Shown piece by piece: positions 1 through 9,664 of a stretch of 64,000 nt of DNA. The stretch lies in assembly GCF_000935025.1 (NCBI RefSeq), contig NZ_CP010836.1, positions 5,126,001-5,190,000 of the forward strand, read 5' to 3'. The number at the start of each line of letters is the position of its first letter. Positions within the stretch are counted from its first letter, which is position 1. A program made the translations under genes and the position numbers. Below the pieces are notes generated by a model. It did not search any database. It saw nothing but the letters and a program-made list of their open reading frames with translations, and was not told the origin of the DNA. This DNA comes from Sphingomonas hengshuiensis (GTDB taxonomy: Bacteria > Pseudomonadota > Alphaproteobacteria > Sphingomonadales > Sphingomonadaceae).

Positions 1-329
1 CGCGCGAACCGCCACGCCAGCCCCATCGCCAATGCTGGATAGATCGCCAGATACAGCGCCACCAGAATGACCGCGAAATATCCGAGCACCGGCGGCATCT
101 TGTCCTGATAATCGAAGGCGTGCTGGATCCAGTTGTTGCCGACAGTGAAATGCCCCACCCCGAACACCCAGCCGCGCAGCAGTGCCGAGCGGAGCGTGGG
201 TGCCTCATGGGTGATCCACAGCAGCGCGGCGAAGCACAGCAGGGCGACCAGCCACCAGTCGAGCGGGGCGAATCCCGTCGCCGACAGGAGACCGGCGGCG
301 AGCGCGACGAGCATGGGACGGTGCGACAT
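1..329 (-). CDS. lnt: Apolipoprotein N-acyltransferase, N-terminal part (runs off the window)
   Basis: The minus-strand frame opens with ATG at 329 and stays open to base 1, giving about 109 residues of the N-terminus. The peptide is hydrophobic and carries features of the Lnt membrane domain: the segment ATGFAPLDWW near residue 17 and a GWVFGVGHF...NNWI stretch near residues 50-65. Lnt adds the third acyl chain to lipoproteins at the periplasmic face of the inner membrane. Its catalytic nitrilase-like domain lies outside the window. In many alphaproteobacteria lnt directly follows corC. Here three genes separate them, and the gene at 387 reads away from lnt. Confidence 0.85.
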   Translation of the reverse strand, partial: MSHRPMLVALAAGLLSATGFAPLDWWLVALLCFAALLWITHEAPTLRSALLRGWVFGVGHFTVGNNWIQHAFDYQDKMPPVLGYFAVILVALYLAIYPALAMGLAWRFA

Positions 330-338
330 GGGGCCTGC

Positions 339-379
339 CCCTAACAAACTCTCCCCATGCTGGGGAGGATTTGTTAGGG
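339..379. repeat. Imperfect palindrome between lnt and the VOC gene
   Basis: The arms CCCTAACAAA (339-348) and TTTGTTAGGG (70 to 79 in the same hundred, 370-379) are complementary, with an inner CTCCCCA/TGGGGAG pair (351-357/361-367). It sits between two divergent starts and ends 7 bases before the VOC ATG. It looks like a repeat-derived hairpin and could affect initiation of the downstream gene. No regulator site was recognised. Confidence 0.6.
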
Positions 380-386
380 CCCGGGC

Positions 387-806
387 ATGACGCTGCGCCC
401 CTTCCACCTCGCCTTTCCGGTCCATGACCTCGCCGCCGCGCGCGGCTTTTATGGCGGGGTGCTGGGCTGTGCCGAGGGGCGCTCGTCGGAGCGCTGGATC
501 GATTTCGATTTTTTCGGGCACCAGATCGTCGCCCATCTCGATGCGGGCGCCAGGGCGGTGGCGGTTTCCAACCCGGTCGACGGGCATGACGTGCCGGTGC
601 CGCATTTCGGCGTGGTGCTGACCATGGCCGACTGGGAAGCGCTGGCTGCGCGAGTCGAGGCGGCAGGCGTGCCGTTCGGGATCGCGCCGCATGTCCGGTT
701 CAAGGGGCAGGTCGGCGAGCAGGCGACGATGTTCTTTTGCGATCCCAGTGGCAACGCACTGGAGTTCAAGGCGTTTGGAGACGATGCAATGTTGTTCGCC
801 CGATAA
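387..806 (+). CDS. VOC/glyoxalase-fold family protein
   Basis: A 139-residue protein with the layout of a vicinal-oxygen-chelate (glyoxalase/dioxygenase superfamily) protein. The N-terminal [18 protein letters not shown] is the usual first strand and helix. HFGVVL near residue 72 opens the second half, and the end is [15 protein letters not shown], a typical terminal strand. Candidate metal ligands are His8, His72 and the Glu in NALEFK. The substrate cannot be told. The stop overlaps the next start by one base (TAATG), so the two genes are probably co-translated. The pair lies between lnt and the sugar dehydrogenase and reads opposite to both. Confidence 0.8.
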   Translation: MTLRPFHLAFPVHDLAAARGFYGGVLGCAEGRSSERWIDFDFFGHQIVAHLDAGARAVAVSNPVDGHDVPVPHFGVVLTMADWEALAARVEAAGVPFGIAPHVRFKGQVGEQATMFFCDPSGNALEFKAFGDDAMLFAR

Positions 807-1108
807 TGGCTGATCCGATCACCCTCGACATCCCGCACAAGCTGGGGCGCGACGCGGTACGCGCCCGGCTGGCCGGCGGAGTCGGCAAGCTCGCCGACCT
901 GTTCCCCGGCGGCGGGCATGTCGAGCAGGCCTGGGACGGCGACGTCCTCCATTTCAGCGTCAGCGCGATGGGGCAGAAGGTGGCGAGCCGGCTCGAAGTG
1001 TATGACGACCGCGTCCATGCGGTCGTGGATCTGCCGCCGATGCTCGCGCTGTTCGCGGCGAAGATCCGCGAGAAACTGGCCGAGAAGGGGCCTAAGTTGC
1101 TGGAGTAG
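806..1108 (+). CDS. Polyhydroxyalkanoic acid system family protein
   Basis: A 100-residue protein starting at the ATG that overlaps the VOC stop. The N-terminal DIPHKLGRDAVRARLAGG and the segment beginning HFSVSAMGQ resemble the small PHA-granule-system family (PF09650 type) found in many proteobacteria. Their biochemical role is poorly defined. No signal peptide or membrane segment is present. A longer frame runs upstream inside the VOC gene, but the one-base overlap start matches the family N-terminus and is preferred. No phasin or PHA synthase gene is visible in the window. Confidence 0.65.
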   Translation: MADPITLDIPHKLGRDAVRARLAGGVGKLADLFPGGGHVEQAWDGDVLHFSVSAMGQKVASRLEVYDDRVHAVVDLPPMLALFAAKIREKLAEKGPKLLE

Positions 1109-1121
1109 GGGTGGTTACGGT

Positions 1122-1249
1122 CCCTCTCCCAGCGGGAGAGGGAAGGAGCCGCCAACGGCGGCGGGAGGGTGAGGGCGATGCGCTCTACCCTGTCACCCTC
1201 ACCCTTCCGCCGATTGCATCGGCTCCCTCCCTCTCCGAGCGGGAGAGGG
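1122..1249. repeat. Composite palindromic block between convergent genes
   Basis: Three nested hairpins fill the gap between the converging PHA-system gene and sugar dehydrogenase. CCCTCTCCC (1122-1130) pairs with GGGAGAGGG (1134-1142). A 13-base arm at 1163-1175 pairs with 1196-1208 with one G-T mismatch. CCCTCTCC (1229-1236) pairs with GGAGAGGG (1242-1249). The same CCCTCTCCC hairpin recurs at 16294-16314, so this is a genome repeat that may double as a bidirectional transcription end. Confidence 0.7.
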
Positions 1250-1256
1250 AAAGAGG

Positions 1257-2621
1257 CTACTTCGCCGCGCTTACCCGCCAGATGCGGTTGCCGACATCGT
1301 CGGCGACCAGCAGCGCGCCCGTCGCGTCGGTGATGACCCCAACCGGGCGCCCGCGCGTCGTCTTGCCGTCCGTGGCGAGGAAGCCGGTGAGCAGGTCGAC
1401 CGGCTTCGCGCCCTTGGCGGGGAAGCCATTGTCGCCAAAGGGAATATAGACGACCTTATATCCCGACAGCGGCTTGCGATTCCACGATCCGTGGAGCCCG
1501 ACAAACGCGCCATTGGCGAAAGTGCCACCCAGCTTCGCGTCGGTCGCGAAGGTCAGGCCCAGTGGTGCGGTGTGGGCGCCCAGTGCGAAATCGGGGCGCT
1601 TGGTATATTCGCGCAGGTCGGGGCGTTCGGGGGTGACGCGCTTGTCGACATAGCCGCCCCAATAATTCCACGGCCACCCGTAAAAGGCGCCGAAATCGAC
1701 CTGGGTCAGGTAATCGGGGGGCATGTCCGACCCCAGCATGTCGCGCTCGTTGACGACGGTCCAGAGCTGGCCCGAATGCGGCTCGAACGCCATGCCGTTG
1801 GGATTGCGCAGCCCCCAGGCATAGACGCGGGCGGATTTGCTGTCGGGGAAGACCTGGAGGATCAGCGCACGGCCTCGCGCGCTGGGGGTGCCGTCGACAT
1901 AGAGCTGCCCCTCGGCCTCCAGCCCGTTTTCGGCGATGTTCGACGCCGATCCGACGCTGACATACAGACTCTTGCCGTCGGGCGCGGCGACGACGTTGCG
2001 CGCCCAGTGATTGCCGCCGCCCATCAGGTCGATGATCTTCTCGGGCTTGGCGGTGATCTGCGTCTGGCCGGGCGTGAACGGATAGCGCACCAGCGCATCG
2101 GTGTTGGCGACATAGAGCCAATTCCCGACCAGCGCCATGCCGGTGGGCGAGTTGAGCCCGGTCAGCAGCGCCGAGCGCTGGTCCGCCACGCCGTCGCCAT
2201 TGGTGTCGCGCAGCAGCGTGATGCGGTTGGGCGAAGGCACGTCGGCGCCCGCCTGGCCGAGCAGCAGCCCCATGATCCAGCCGGTGATCCCGCCGCCCTC
2301 ACGCGGCGGCGAATTGGTCTCGGCGACCAGCACGTCGCCATTGGGCAGCCGGTACAGCCAGCGCGGATGATCGAGCTTGTCGGCAAAGGCCGCGACCTGG
2401 AGCCCCGCGGCGGGCGTCGGCTTGGCGCCCTCGGCCCAGCCGACCGGCTTGGCGATGCCGATGGTCGGTATGTCCTGCGGCCGCGCGGTGCCAAGCTGGG
2501 GGATGCGCCCTGTGACCGCCTGTTCGCTAAGCTGCGCCTCGTCCGGCTGGCCGTACCAGAAGAACAGCCCCGCCGCCGCGACGGCGAGGATGCCCAGCAC
2601 GATCAGGATACGCTTGAGCAT
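1257..2621 (-). CDS. PQQ-type sugar (sorbosone) dehydrogenase family protein
   Basis: A 454-residue protein with an N-terminal membrane anchor or signal (residues 4-23, ending FFWYGQ). The body is a beta-propeller of the soluble glucose/sorbosone dehydrogenase superfamily: LDHPRWLYRLPNGDVLVAET, LLRDTNGDGVAD, WGLRNPNGMAFEP and LGLHGSWNR-like segments are typical. These proteins oxidise sugars in the periplasm with PQQ, though many family members have no proven activity. The start is three bases downstream of the corC stop on the same strand, so it is probably transcribed with miaB-phoH-ybeY-corC. No PQQ biosynthesis gene is in the window. Confidence 0.8.
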   Translation of the reverse strand: MLKRILIVLGILAVAAAGLFFWYGQPDEAQLSEQAVTGRIPQLGTARPQDIPTIGIAKPVGWAEGAKPTPAAGLQVAAFADKLDHPRWLYRLPNGDVLVAETNSPPREGGGITGWIMGLLLGQAGADVPSPNRITLLRDTNGDGVADQRSALLTGLNSPTGMALVGNWLYVANTDALVRYPFTPGQTQITAKPEKIIDLMGGGNHWARNVVAAPDGKSLYVSVGSASNIAENGLEAEGQLYVDGTPSARGRALILQVFPDSKSARVYAWGLRNPNGMAFEPHSGQLWTVVNERDMLGSDMPPDYLTQVDFGAFYGWPWNYWGGYVDKRVTPERPDLREYTKRPDFALGAHTAPLGLTFATDAKLGGTFANGAFVGLHGSWNRKPLSGYKVVYIPFGDNGFPAKGAKPVDLLTGFLATDGKTTRGRPVGVITDATGALLVADDVGNRIWRVSAAK

Positions 2622-2624
2622 CGT

Positions 2625-3542
<918 letters not shown>

Positions 3543-3550
3543 GGTCGTGT

Positions 3551-4060
3551 TCAGTCCTCGCGCACGGGGTACGGATCATGCAGGCCAAGCTGGTCGAGCG
3601 CGGCGCGCTCCATGTCTTCCATCGCCTCGGCCTCGGCGTCCCCCATATGGTCATAGCCTAGCAGATGCAGCATGCCGTGGACAATCAGGTGCGTGGCATG
3701 ATCCTGCACAGAAACCTCACGCTCCACCGCCTCGCCCGCACAGACGCCGTGCGCAAGAACGATGTCGCCGAGCAATACTTCGCCGTCGTCGCTGTTCTGC
3801 GTCACGCTTTCCAGCAGATCGGGCTGGATCATCGGGAAGGACAGGACGTTGGTCGGCTTGTCCTTGTCGCGATATTGCCGGTTGAGTGCCTGGACCTCGT
3901 CATCCGAGGTCAGCCGTACCGCGACTTCGATCGCGGTCGGCCAGCCGAGCCATTCGGCATAGGGGGTCTGGCGGATCGCGGTTTCGACGGCACGCGCGGC
4001 GAGCGCGTCCCAATCGAGTTCGGGCCAATCGGCTTCGCGAAGCGCGGCGACGTCAAGCAT
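3551..4060 (-). CDS. ybeY: Endoribonuclease YbeY (rRNA maturation factor)
   Basis: A 169-residue protein. The zinc-binding motif of the family is complete: His128, His132 and His138 in VHGMLHLLGYDH. The substrate-binding arginine region NRQYRDKDKPTNVLSFP lies at residues 60-76. YbeY acts in 16S rRNA 3-prime processing and ribosome quality control. The frame continues upstream into vapC, but the ATG at 4060 matches the usual N-terminus. It also overlaps the vapC stop by one base (TGATG), pointing to translational coupling with the toxin-antitoxin pair inserted just upstream. Confidence 0.92.
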   Translation of the reverse strand: MLDVAALREADWPELDWDALAARAVETAIRQTPYAEWLGWPTAIEVAVRLTSDDEVQALNRQYRDKDKPTNVLSFPMIQPDLLESVTQNSDDGEVLLGDIVLAHGVCAGEAVEREVSVQDHATHLIVHGMLHLLGYDHMGDAEAEAMEDMERAALDQLGLHDPYPVRED

Positions 4061-4458
4061 CAGGCAAGGTCCGTGTGAGAGAAGTCGTCGCCCTTGTAGA
4101 GCAGGCGGGCGCCATGGGTCTTGGCGCAGGCATAGGCGAAGCAATCCCCCATGTTGAGACGGGCAGGATGGCCGGAGCGCTTGCCGTAGCGGAACCAAGA
4201 CTCAAGGGCCAACCTGCATTCCCCCATACCGATGGGAACGAGATCGAAGCGATTGGACTCTGCGAAATCGGAGACTATCATTTCGGCGTGTTGGGTCGAG
4301 GTACGAAGCCGCCGGGCCAGGGCAACGGCGCTTTCCCAATGGCAAATCGGAGACCAGAGGCGCCTGGGATACTCGTCCAGGACATCAGCCAATTTTTGCC
4401 AATCCTCTTCTAAACCCAAAATTGCGACGATCGCTGACGCATCAACGAACCAGGTCAC
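4060..4458 (-). CDS. vapC: PIN-domain ribonuclease toxin, VapC family
   Basis: A 132-residue PIN-domain protein with GTG start at 4458. The acidic residues expected for the Mg-dependent active site are all present: Asp6 (FVDASA), Glu42 (CHWESAV), Asp105 (NMGDCFAYACAK) and Asp124/Asp125 (YKGDDF). VapC toxins cleave RNA, often initiator tRNA or rRNA. The GTG overlaps the antitoxin stop by four bases (GTGA), the normal coupled arrangement for such pairs. The pair sits between phoH and ybeY, which are adjacent in most relatives. The RNA target cannot be read from the sequence. Confidence 0.9.
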   Translation of the reverse strand: MTWFVDASAIVAILGLEEDWQKLADVLDEYPRRLWSPICHWESAVALARRLRTSTQHAEMIVSDFAESNRFDLVPIGMGECRLALESWFRYGKRSGHPARLNMGDCFAYACAKTHGARLLYKGDDFSHTDLA

Positions 4459-4715
4459 AGGTCGTCCGAGAGCGAATCAAAAAAAGCCTTGTCAGCTGGC
4501 GGCCCAAGCGTTGGCGGCAGCGGATGCCGTTCCCAGAAATCAATCATGCGTTCGCGCAAGGGGCGGCGATCCTCGACGGGCGGCGGCGCGGCGCGACGCT
4601 CCAGTTCGTGGCGCAGCGCCAGCTTGACCGCAGCAGTCTTGGTGAGCCCACGCTCTGCTGCGAGCCGCTCCGCGAGCGCGTTGGCTTCCTGATCCTTGAT
4701 ATACAGCGATGCCAT
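4455..4715 (-). CDS. vapB: VapB-type antitoxin (Rv0623-like transcription factor family)
   Basis: An 86-residue protein. The N-terminal half (MASLYIKDQEANALAERLA, then TKTAAVKLALRHELER) matches the ribbon-helix-helix-like antitoxins of the PSK/Rv0623 family that pair with PIN toxins. The C-terminal tail, with DFWERH near residue 60 and ending DSLSDDL, is the likely toxin-binding arm. An earlier in-frame ATG exists at 4769, inside phoH, but ATG 4715 has GGAG just upstream and matches the family start. Two identical palindromes lie immediately upstream (4730-4760) and are the probable autoregulatory operator. Confidence 0.88.
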   Translation of the reverse strand: MASLYIKDQEANALAERLAAERGLTKTAAVKLALRHELERRAAPPPVEDRRPLRERMIDFWERHPLPPTLGPPADKAFFDSLSDDL

Positions 4716-4729
4716 GCCGCGTCTCCGAT

Positions 4730-4760
4730 GGGATATCCCGAACATAGGCCGGGATATCCC
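4730..4760 (-). promoter_or_regulatory. Twin-palindrome operator of the vapBC pair
   Basis: The perfect palindrome GGGATATCCC occurs at 4730-4739 and again at 4751-4760, 21 bp apart, i.e. two helical turns on the same DNA face. The block fills the 50 bp between the phoH stop and the vapB ATG. Paired palindromes next to the start are the usual binding pattern of antitoxin or toxin-antitoxin complexes, so autoregulation is inferred. A separate promoter for the pair probably overlaps it. Confidence 0.75.
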
Positions 4761-4765
4761 GTGCT

Positions 4766-5791
<1,026 letters not shown>

Positions 5792-5971
5792 GCGGTCCTT
5801 TCGGGGCGGGGCAAAGTTTACGAAGTTGACGCATATACGATACGGAAGTTCGGCGAGACGATAACGGCGTAACCGGGAGCAGGGCGAGGGGTTCCGTGGC
5901 GCATGTCGTGCGCCGCAGGATGGCAGACAAGGCGCATGTAGGACAGCGGAAATTCGGTGAGGAAGCGTTGC

Positions 5972-7282
5972 CTAGGCGGCGACGCGGGCCCGCTGCACCC
6001 CGCTCAGCGAATTGGGGTCGGCGCGGACGATTTCGACGTCGATCAGGTCGCCGATCTTCGCATCGGTCAGCAGATGGACCGATTGCAGCCAGGGCGACTT
6101 GCCGAGCATCTGGCCGGGGAGCTTGCCCGTCCGTTCGATCAACACCGGGCAGGTCCGCCCCGCCGTCGCGGCGTTGAAGGCGGCCTGATGCCGGTTGAGC
6201 GATGCCTGGAGCCGCTGGAGGCGCTCGTCCATCACCTCCGCCGCGATCTGATCGGCCATGTCGGCGGCGGGGGTGCCGGGGCGGGGGCTGTATTTGAAGC
6301 TGAAGCACTGGGCATAGCCGACCGCGTCGACGAGGCTGAGCGTCGCTTCGAACTCGGCATCGGTTTCGCCTGGGAAGCCGACGATGAAGTCGCCCGACAG
6401 CGCGATGTCGGGCCGCGCGGCGCGGACGCGGTCGAGGATGCGCAGGTACGAGTCGCGGCTGTGGCTGCGGTTCATCGCCTTGAGCACCCGGTCGCTGCCC
6501 GACTGGACCGGCAAATGCAGGAACGGCATCAGCTTTTCGACCTCGGCATGCGCGCGGATCAGCCCTTCGCGCATGTCGTTGGGGTGGCTGGTGGTATAGC
6601 GGATGCGCGCCAGCCCCTCGATCCGGTCGAGCGCGGCGATCAGCCCGTGGAGCCCGGTGCCCTCGGCATCGTCCCATGCATTGACGTTCTGCCCCAGCAG
6701 CGTGATCTCACGCGCGCCGGCATCGACCAGCGCCTTTGCCTCGTCGACGATCGCCGCGAAGGGGCGGCTGACTTCGGCGCCGCGGGTATAGGGGACGACG
6801 CAATAGGTGCAGAATTTGTCGCACCCTTCCTGCACGGTCAGGAAGGCCGAGGGGCCGACCTTGCGTCGCCGGGGGAGCGCGCCGAACTTGCTGGCGATCG
6901 GCATGTCGGTGTCTAGCGCGGCCTTGCCCGCCGCGGCATCGGCGACGAGCTGGGGGAGGTTGTGATACGCTTGCGGGCCGACGACGACGTCGACCTTGGC
7001 GCGGCGGACGATCTCCTCGCCCTCGGCCTGCGCGACGCAGCCGGCGACGGCGATCATCGGGTCCTTGCCATGTTTGCGCAGCCGGCCGATGTCCGAATAG
7101 ACTTTCTCGGTCGCCTTTTCGCGAATGTGGCAGGTGTTGAGCACCACGAGATCGGCACTGCCCGCGTCGGCGGCGGCGGTCAGGCCCTGCGCGGCCATCA
7201 ACTCGGCCATGCGCTCGCCGTCATAGACGTTCATCTGGCAGCCGAACGACTTGACGTGATAGGTTTTGGGGGATGGTTTCAT
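5972..7282 (-). CDS. miaB: tRNA-2-methylthio-N6-dimethylallyladenosine synthase MiaB
   Basis: A 436-residue radical-SAM methylthiotransferase. The UPF0004 domain carries three cysteines ([24 protein letters not shown]). The radical-SAM cluster motif is CDKFCTYC, near residue 155. A TRAM domain closes the protein ([17 protein letters not shown]). It methylthiolates position 37 of tRNAs that read UNN codons. It is the first gene of the minus-strand miaB-phoH-(vapBC)-ybeY-corC run. Confidence 0.95.
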   Translation of the reverse strand: MKPSPKTYHVKSFGCQMNVYDGERMAELMAAQGLTAAADAGSADLVVLNTCHIREKATEKVYSDIGRLRKHGKDPMIAVAGCVAQAEGEEIVRRAKVDVVVGPQAYHNLPQLVADAAAGKAALDTDMPIASKFGALPRRRKVGPSAFLTVQEGCDKFCTYCVVPYTRGAEVSRPFAAIVDEAKALVDAGAREITLLGQNVNAWDDAEGTGLHGLIAALDRIEGLARIRYTTSHPNDMREGLIRAHAEVEKLMPFLHLPVQSGSDRVLKAMNRSHSRDSYLRILDRVRAARPDIALSGDFIVGFPGETDAEFEATLSLVDAVGYAQCFSFKYSPRPGTPAADMADQIAAEVMDERLQRLQASLNRHQAAFNAATAGRTCPVLIERTGKLPGQMLGKSPWLQSVHLLTDAKIGDLIDVEIVRADPNSLSGVQRARVAA

Positions 7283-7308
7283 TGGGCGGCGCTATAGCCA
7301 AAACCTCT

Positions 7309-7336
7309 GTCATGCTGAACTTGTTTCAGCATCCAA
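7309..7336 (+). repeat. Left 28-bp inverted repeat of the GIY-YIG unit
   Basis: It begins GTCATGCTGAAC and ends TTTCAGCATCCAA. It is identical, inverted, to 7726-7753 with no mismatch over 28 bases, and contains an 8-bp stem with a 5-base loop. Confidence 0.9.
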
Positions 7337-7356
7337 GGCGCGGCAAATTTGCGGCC

Positions 7357-7677
7357 ATGCGAGAGCGGACTCCATGCGTCTACATTTTGGCGAGTCGGCC
7401 TCGGGGGACGCTGTATATCGGAGTCACGTCTGACCTTCCTGGCCGACTATATCAGCATCGCAATGGGGTAACCGCCGGATTCGTCGCGCGCTACAACGTC
7501 CAAAGGCTTGTCTATTTCGAGACCTGCGAAGCGATGGACGGCGCAATTGCACGAGAGAAACAGTTGAAGCGCTGGCATCGCGAGTGGAAGCTCAACTTGA
7601 TCGAGCGCGCCAATCCCGAATGGAATGATCTGGCCTCGGGGCTGGGCATTGCCGAGCCACTGTCTCCTGGAGATTAG
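7357..7677 (+). CDS. GIY-YIG nuclease family protein
   Basis: A 106-residue single-domain GIY-YIG protein. The signature strands are CVYILAS (residues 7-13) and TLYIGVTSD (18-26). An Arg/His helix follows (GRLYQHRNG), and the putative catalytic Glu lies in AIAREKQLKRW. The C-terminus NLIERANPEWNDL is the usual end of this small-nuclease subfamily. The ATG at 7357 was chosen because it immediately precedes the family N-terminus; the frame extends upstream through the left repeat. Its position inside a perfect inverted-repeat pair suggests a homing or repeat-processing role, which is unproven. Confidence 0.85.
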   Translation: MRERTPCVYILASRPRGTLYIGVTSDLPGRLYQHRNGVTAGFVARYNVQRLVYFETCEAMDGAIAREKQLKRWHREWKLNLIERANPEWNDLASGLGIAEPLSPGD

Positions 7678-7725
7678 ATTTGGTGGGGCTGGTACGCATC
7701 GACCGACGGGCATCCGGTGTGCGGG

Positions 7726-7753
7726 TTGGATGCTGAAACAAGTTCAGCATGAC
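7726..7753 (-). repeat. Right 28-bp inverted repeat of the GIY-YIG unit
   Basis: Exact reverse complement of 7309-7336. It lies 48 bases past the nuclease stop, and plsC ends 24 bases further on the other strand. Confidence 0.9.
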
Positions 7754-7777
7754 GGGAAGGGAGGGGGGCGTGACGCC

Positions 7778-8635
7778 TCAGCCCGCGGGGCTGCCCTTGT
7801 ACCCGATCGCTTCCTCAGCGTAGCGGAAGGGGCGTAAGGGGTGGCCGAGCGTGGCGATCAGCGCCGCCTCTATGCGGCGGCGGCTTTCGGCGGCGATTGC
7901 CTTGCGGCCCGGGAAGTCCGCCGGGAAGAAGGGCTCGAGGAAATGGACGCGCAGGGCAAAGCTGCCGCGGCGCGCGAGGATGCGGCGGGCGTTGCTGACG
8001 CCGCGTTCCTGGCCGATCCAGGCAATATCCTCGCCCGCATCGCCATAATCGAGCAGCACCGGCTGGACCATCACGCCGGGCGGCGGGGGCTCCAGCACGC
8101 GGAGCATCGGCGTCTTGAACGGGAGCAGCGATTTGCCGTCGGTGGTGGTTCCTTCGGGGAACACCGTGATCGCCCAGTTGTCGATGAGCGCGTCGCGGAG
8201 CTGGTTGATCTGTTCGGCGACGCCGAGCCGGTTCTCGCGCTTGACATAGACGGTGCGGTTGAGCCCCGCGAGCCAGCCCACGATCGGCGCGGTGCCGATC
8301 TCCGCCTTGGCGACGAAGGCGGTGCCGCTGGCGCCGCCCAGCGCCGGAATATCGATCCAGCTCAGATGGTTGGAGACATAGAATACATCGCGCTTCAGCG
8401 GCGTGCCGACGCAGCGGACGCGCGCACCCGCGATCCGCGCGGCAGTGCCGAGGAAATGGCGCGGCCAGGGCGAGGGCAGGCGGAACAGCCGGAACAGATA
8501 ATGGAGCGGCACGAACAGCGCGACTGCGCCGCCAAGCATCGCCACGCGCAACCATAGCCGCGCCTGTTCGATGCCGGTCAGCGGTGGCGGGTTGCCCTCG
8601 GCGGCGTCAGCCCTTGCGGTCGAGTGCGACGCCAT
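7778..8635 (-). CDS. plsC: 1-acyl-sn-glycerol-3-phosphate acyltransferase
   Basis: A 285-residue membrane acyltransferase. A hydrophobic segment lies at residues 28-48. The catalytic motif NHLSWID (89-95; HX4D) and the substrate motif FPEGTT (159-164) are intact. It makes phosphatidic acid from lysophosphatidic acid. The ATG at 8635 lies inside the end of fur, giving a 29-base overlap. It is supported by GGAG four bases upstream and by the lack of another start codon before the conserved part. Confidence 0.87.
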   Translation of the reverse strand: MASHSTARADAAEGNPPPLTGIEQARLWLRVAMLGGAVALFVPLHYLFRLFRLPSPWPRHFLGTAARIAGARVRCVGTPLKRDVFYVSNHLSWIDIPALGGASGTAFVAKAEIGTAPIVGWLAGLNRTVYVKRENRLGVAEQINQLRDALIDNWAITVFPEGTTTDGKSLLPFKTPMLRVLEPPPPGVMVQPVLLDYGDAGEDIAWIGQERGVSNARRILARRGSFALRVHFLEPFFPADFPGRKAIAAESRRRIEAALIATLGHPLRPFRYAEEAIGYKGSPAG

Positions 8636-9029
8636 AGAGCTCCATCCGGTGATCGACGAGGCGGAAGCCCAGCCGCTCGGCGATCTGCTTCTGGAGCAGT
8701 TCGAGCTCGGGATCGACGAATTCGATGACCTTGCCCGTCTCGACATCGATCAGGTGATCGTGATGCGCCTCGGGTGCGGGTTCATAGCGCGCGCGGCCAT
8801 CGCCGAAATCGTGGCGGTCGAGAATCCCGGCCTCTTCGAACAGCCGCACGGTGCGATACACCGTCGCGATCGAAATGCCCGGATCGATCGCCGAGGCGCG
8901 TTCATAGACTTTTTCGACGTCGGGATGGTCTTCGGCGTCGGACAGCACACGGGCAATCACCTTGCGCTGCTCGGTGATGCGGAGCCCCTTGTCGTGGCAG
9001 AGCTGTTCTAGATCAATCTTGCGCGGCAT
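8607..9029 (-). CDS. fur: Fur-family ferric uptake regulator
   Basis: A 140-residue Fur protein. The N-terminal winged helix includes LRITEQRKVIARVL and the recognition helix GISIATVYRTVRLFEEAGIL (51-70). The metal-sensing HHDH motif is at 89-92 with IEFVDPELE after it. The C-terminal CXXC zinc site is absent, as in many alphaproteobacterial Fur proteins. A longer frame starts at 9098, but MPRKIDLEQL at 9029 is the family start. It overlaps plsC and probably shares its transcript. Confidence 0.92.
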   Translation of the reverse strand: MPRKIDLEQLCHDKGLRITEQRKVIARVLSDAEDHPDVEKVYERASAIDPGISIATVYRTVRLFEEAGILDRHDFGDGRARYEPAPEAHHDHLIDVETGKVIEFVDPELELLQKQIAERLGFRLVDHRMELYGVALDRKG

Positions 9030-9078
9030 TTGCCCGATGTAACGGCAATGATGCGGTGGGGGAAGGGCAGCCCGACGC

Positions 9079-9117
9079 AAAACGCCGGCCCCGGGCATAT
9101 CCCCCGGGACCGGCGTT
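9079..9117 (-). terminator. Hairpin terminator after mucR
   Basis: Arms of 15 bases (9081-9095 and 9103-9117) pair with one mismatch around a 7-base loop. On the minus strand the stem is followed by TTTT. It lies 24 bases past the mucR stop and separates mucR from fur. Confidence 0.8.
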
Positions 9118-9140
9118 GCAAATCGGCGCGGTGCGCTGGT

Positions 9141-9557
9141 TCAGACGCGCTTGCGGCGCTTCGTGCCCAGACCGATCTTCTTGGCGAGCGTGCGGCGCTG
9201 CTCTGCATAATTGGGGGCGACCATCGGATAGTCGGCGGGCAGGCTCCACTTGGCGCGGTACTGCTCCGGGGTCATCTGATAGTGCGTCATCAGGTGGCGC
9301 TTGAGCATCTTCAGCTTCTTGCCGTCCTCGAGGCAGACGATGAAGTCGGGCTTGACCGATGCACGGATCGAGACCGCAGGCTCCTGCTTCACTTCAGGCT
9401 CGACGGGGATGCCGCCAAGGCCGGTCAGCGCGGAGTGCACGTTCTGGATGAGCACCGGAAGATCAGAAACCGCGACGCTGTTATTGCTGACATGTGCTGC
9501 AACAATATCGGCGGTGAGCGTGATCAACGTTTCATGCGTGTCCGAAGAAGCTTCCAT
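9141..9557 (-). CDS. mucR: MucR/Ros-family zinc-finger transcriptional regulator
   Basis: A 138-residue protein with the alphaproteobacterial MucR/Ros domain: DFIVCLEDGKKLKMLKRHLMTHY holds the Cys and two His of the short zinc finger, followed by MTPEQYRAKW and a basic C-terminal tail (KKIGLGTKRRKR). MucR proteins silence AT-rich DNA and control exopolysaccharide and motility genes. The ATG at 9557 has AAAGGA eight bases upstream. A strong terminator follows the gene. Confidence 0.92.
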   Translation of the reverse strand: MEASSDTHETLITLTADIVAAHVSNNSVAVSDLPVLIQNVHSALTGLGGIPVEPEVKQEPAVSIRASVKPDFIVCLEDGKKLKMLKRHLMTHYQMTPEQYRAKWSLPADYPMVAPNYAEQRRTLAKKIGLGTKRRKRV

Positions 9558-9664
9558 GATATTCCTTTCGACCCATTGAGGGCGACTATAGGTTGCCGCC
9601 TGCGCCGCGCTATCGGACCATTCGGCCACGAGCGCAAGTGATTAGACAGCAGTTGCAGCAAAAA

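Larger units (their letters stand above)
7309..7753. mobile_element. GIY-YIG nuclease unit bounded by perfect 28-bp inverted repeats
   Basis: Bases 7309-7336 are the exact reverse complement of 7726-7753. Each arm is also a hairpin: ATGCTGAA and TTCAGCAT flank a 5-base loop. The 445-bp unit holds one small GIY-YIG gene and little else, and lies between miaB and plsC. The structure suggests a repeat family mobilised or maintained by its own nuclease, by analogy with REP palindromes bounding RAYT transposases. That analogy is an inference. No target duplication was identified. Confidence 0.6.
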
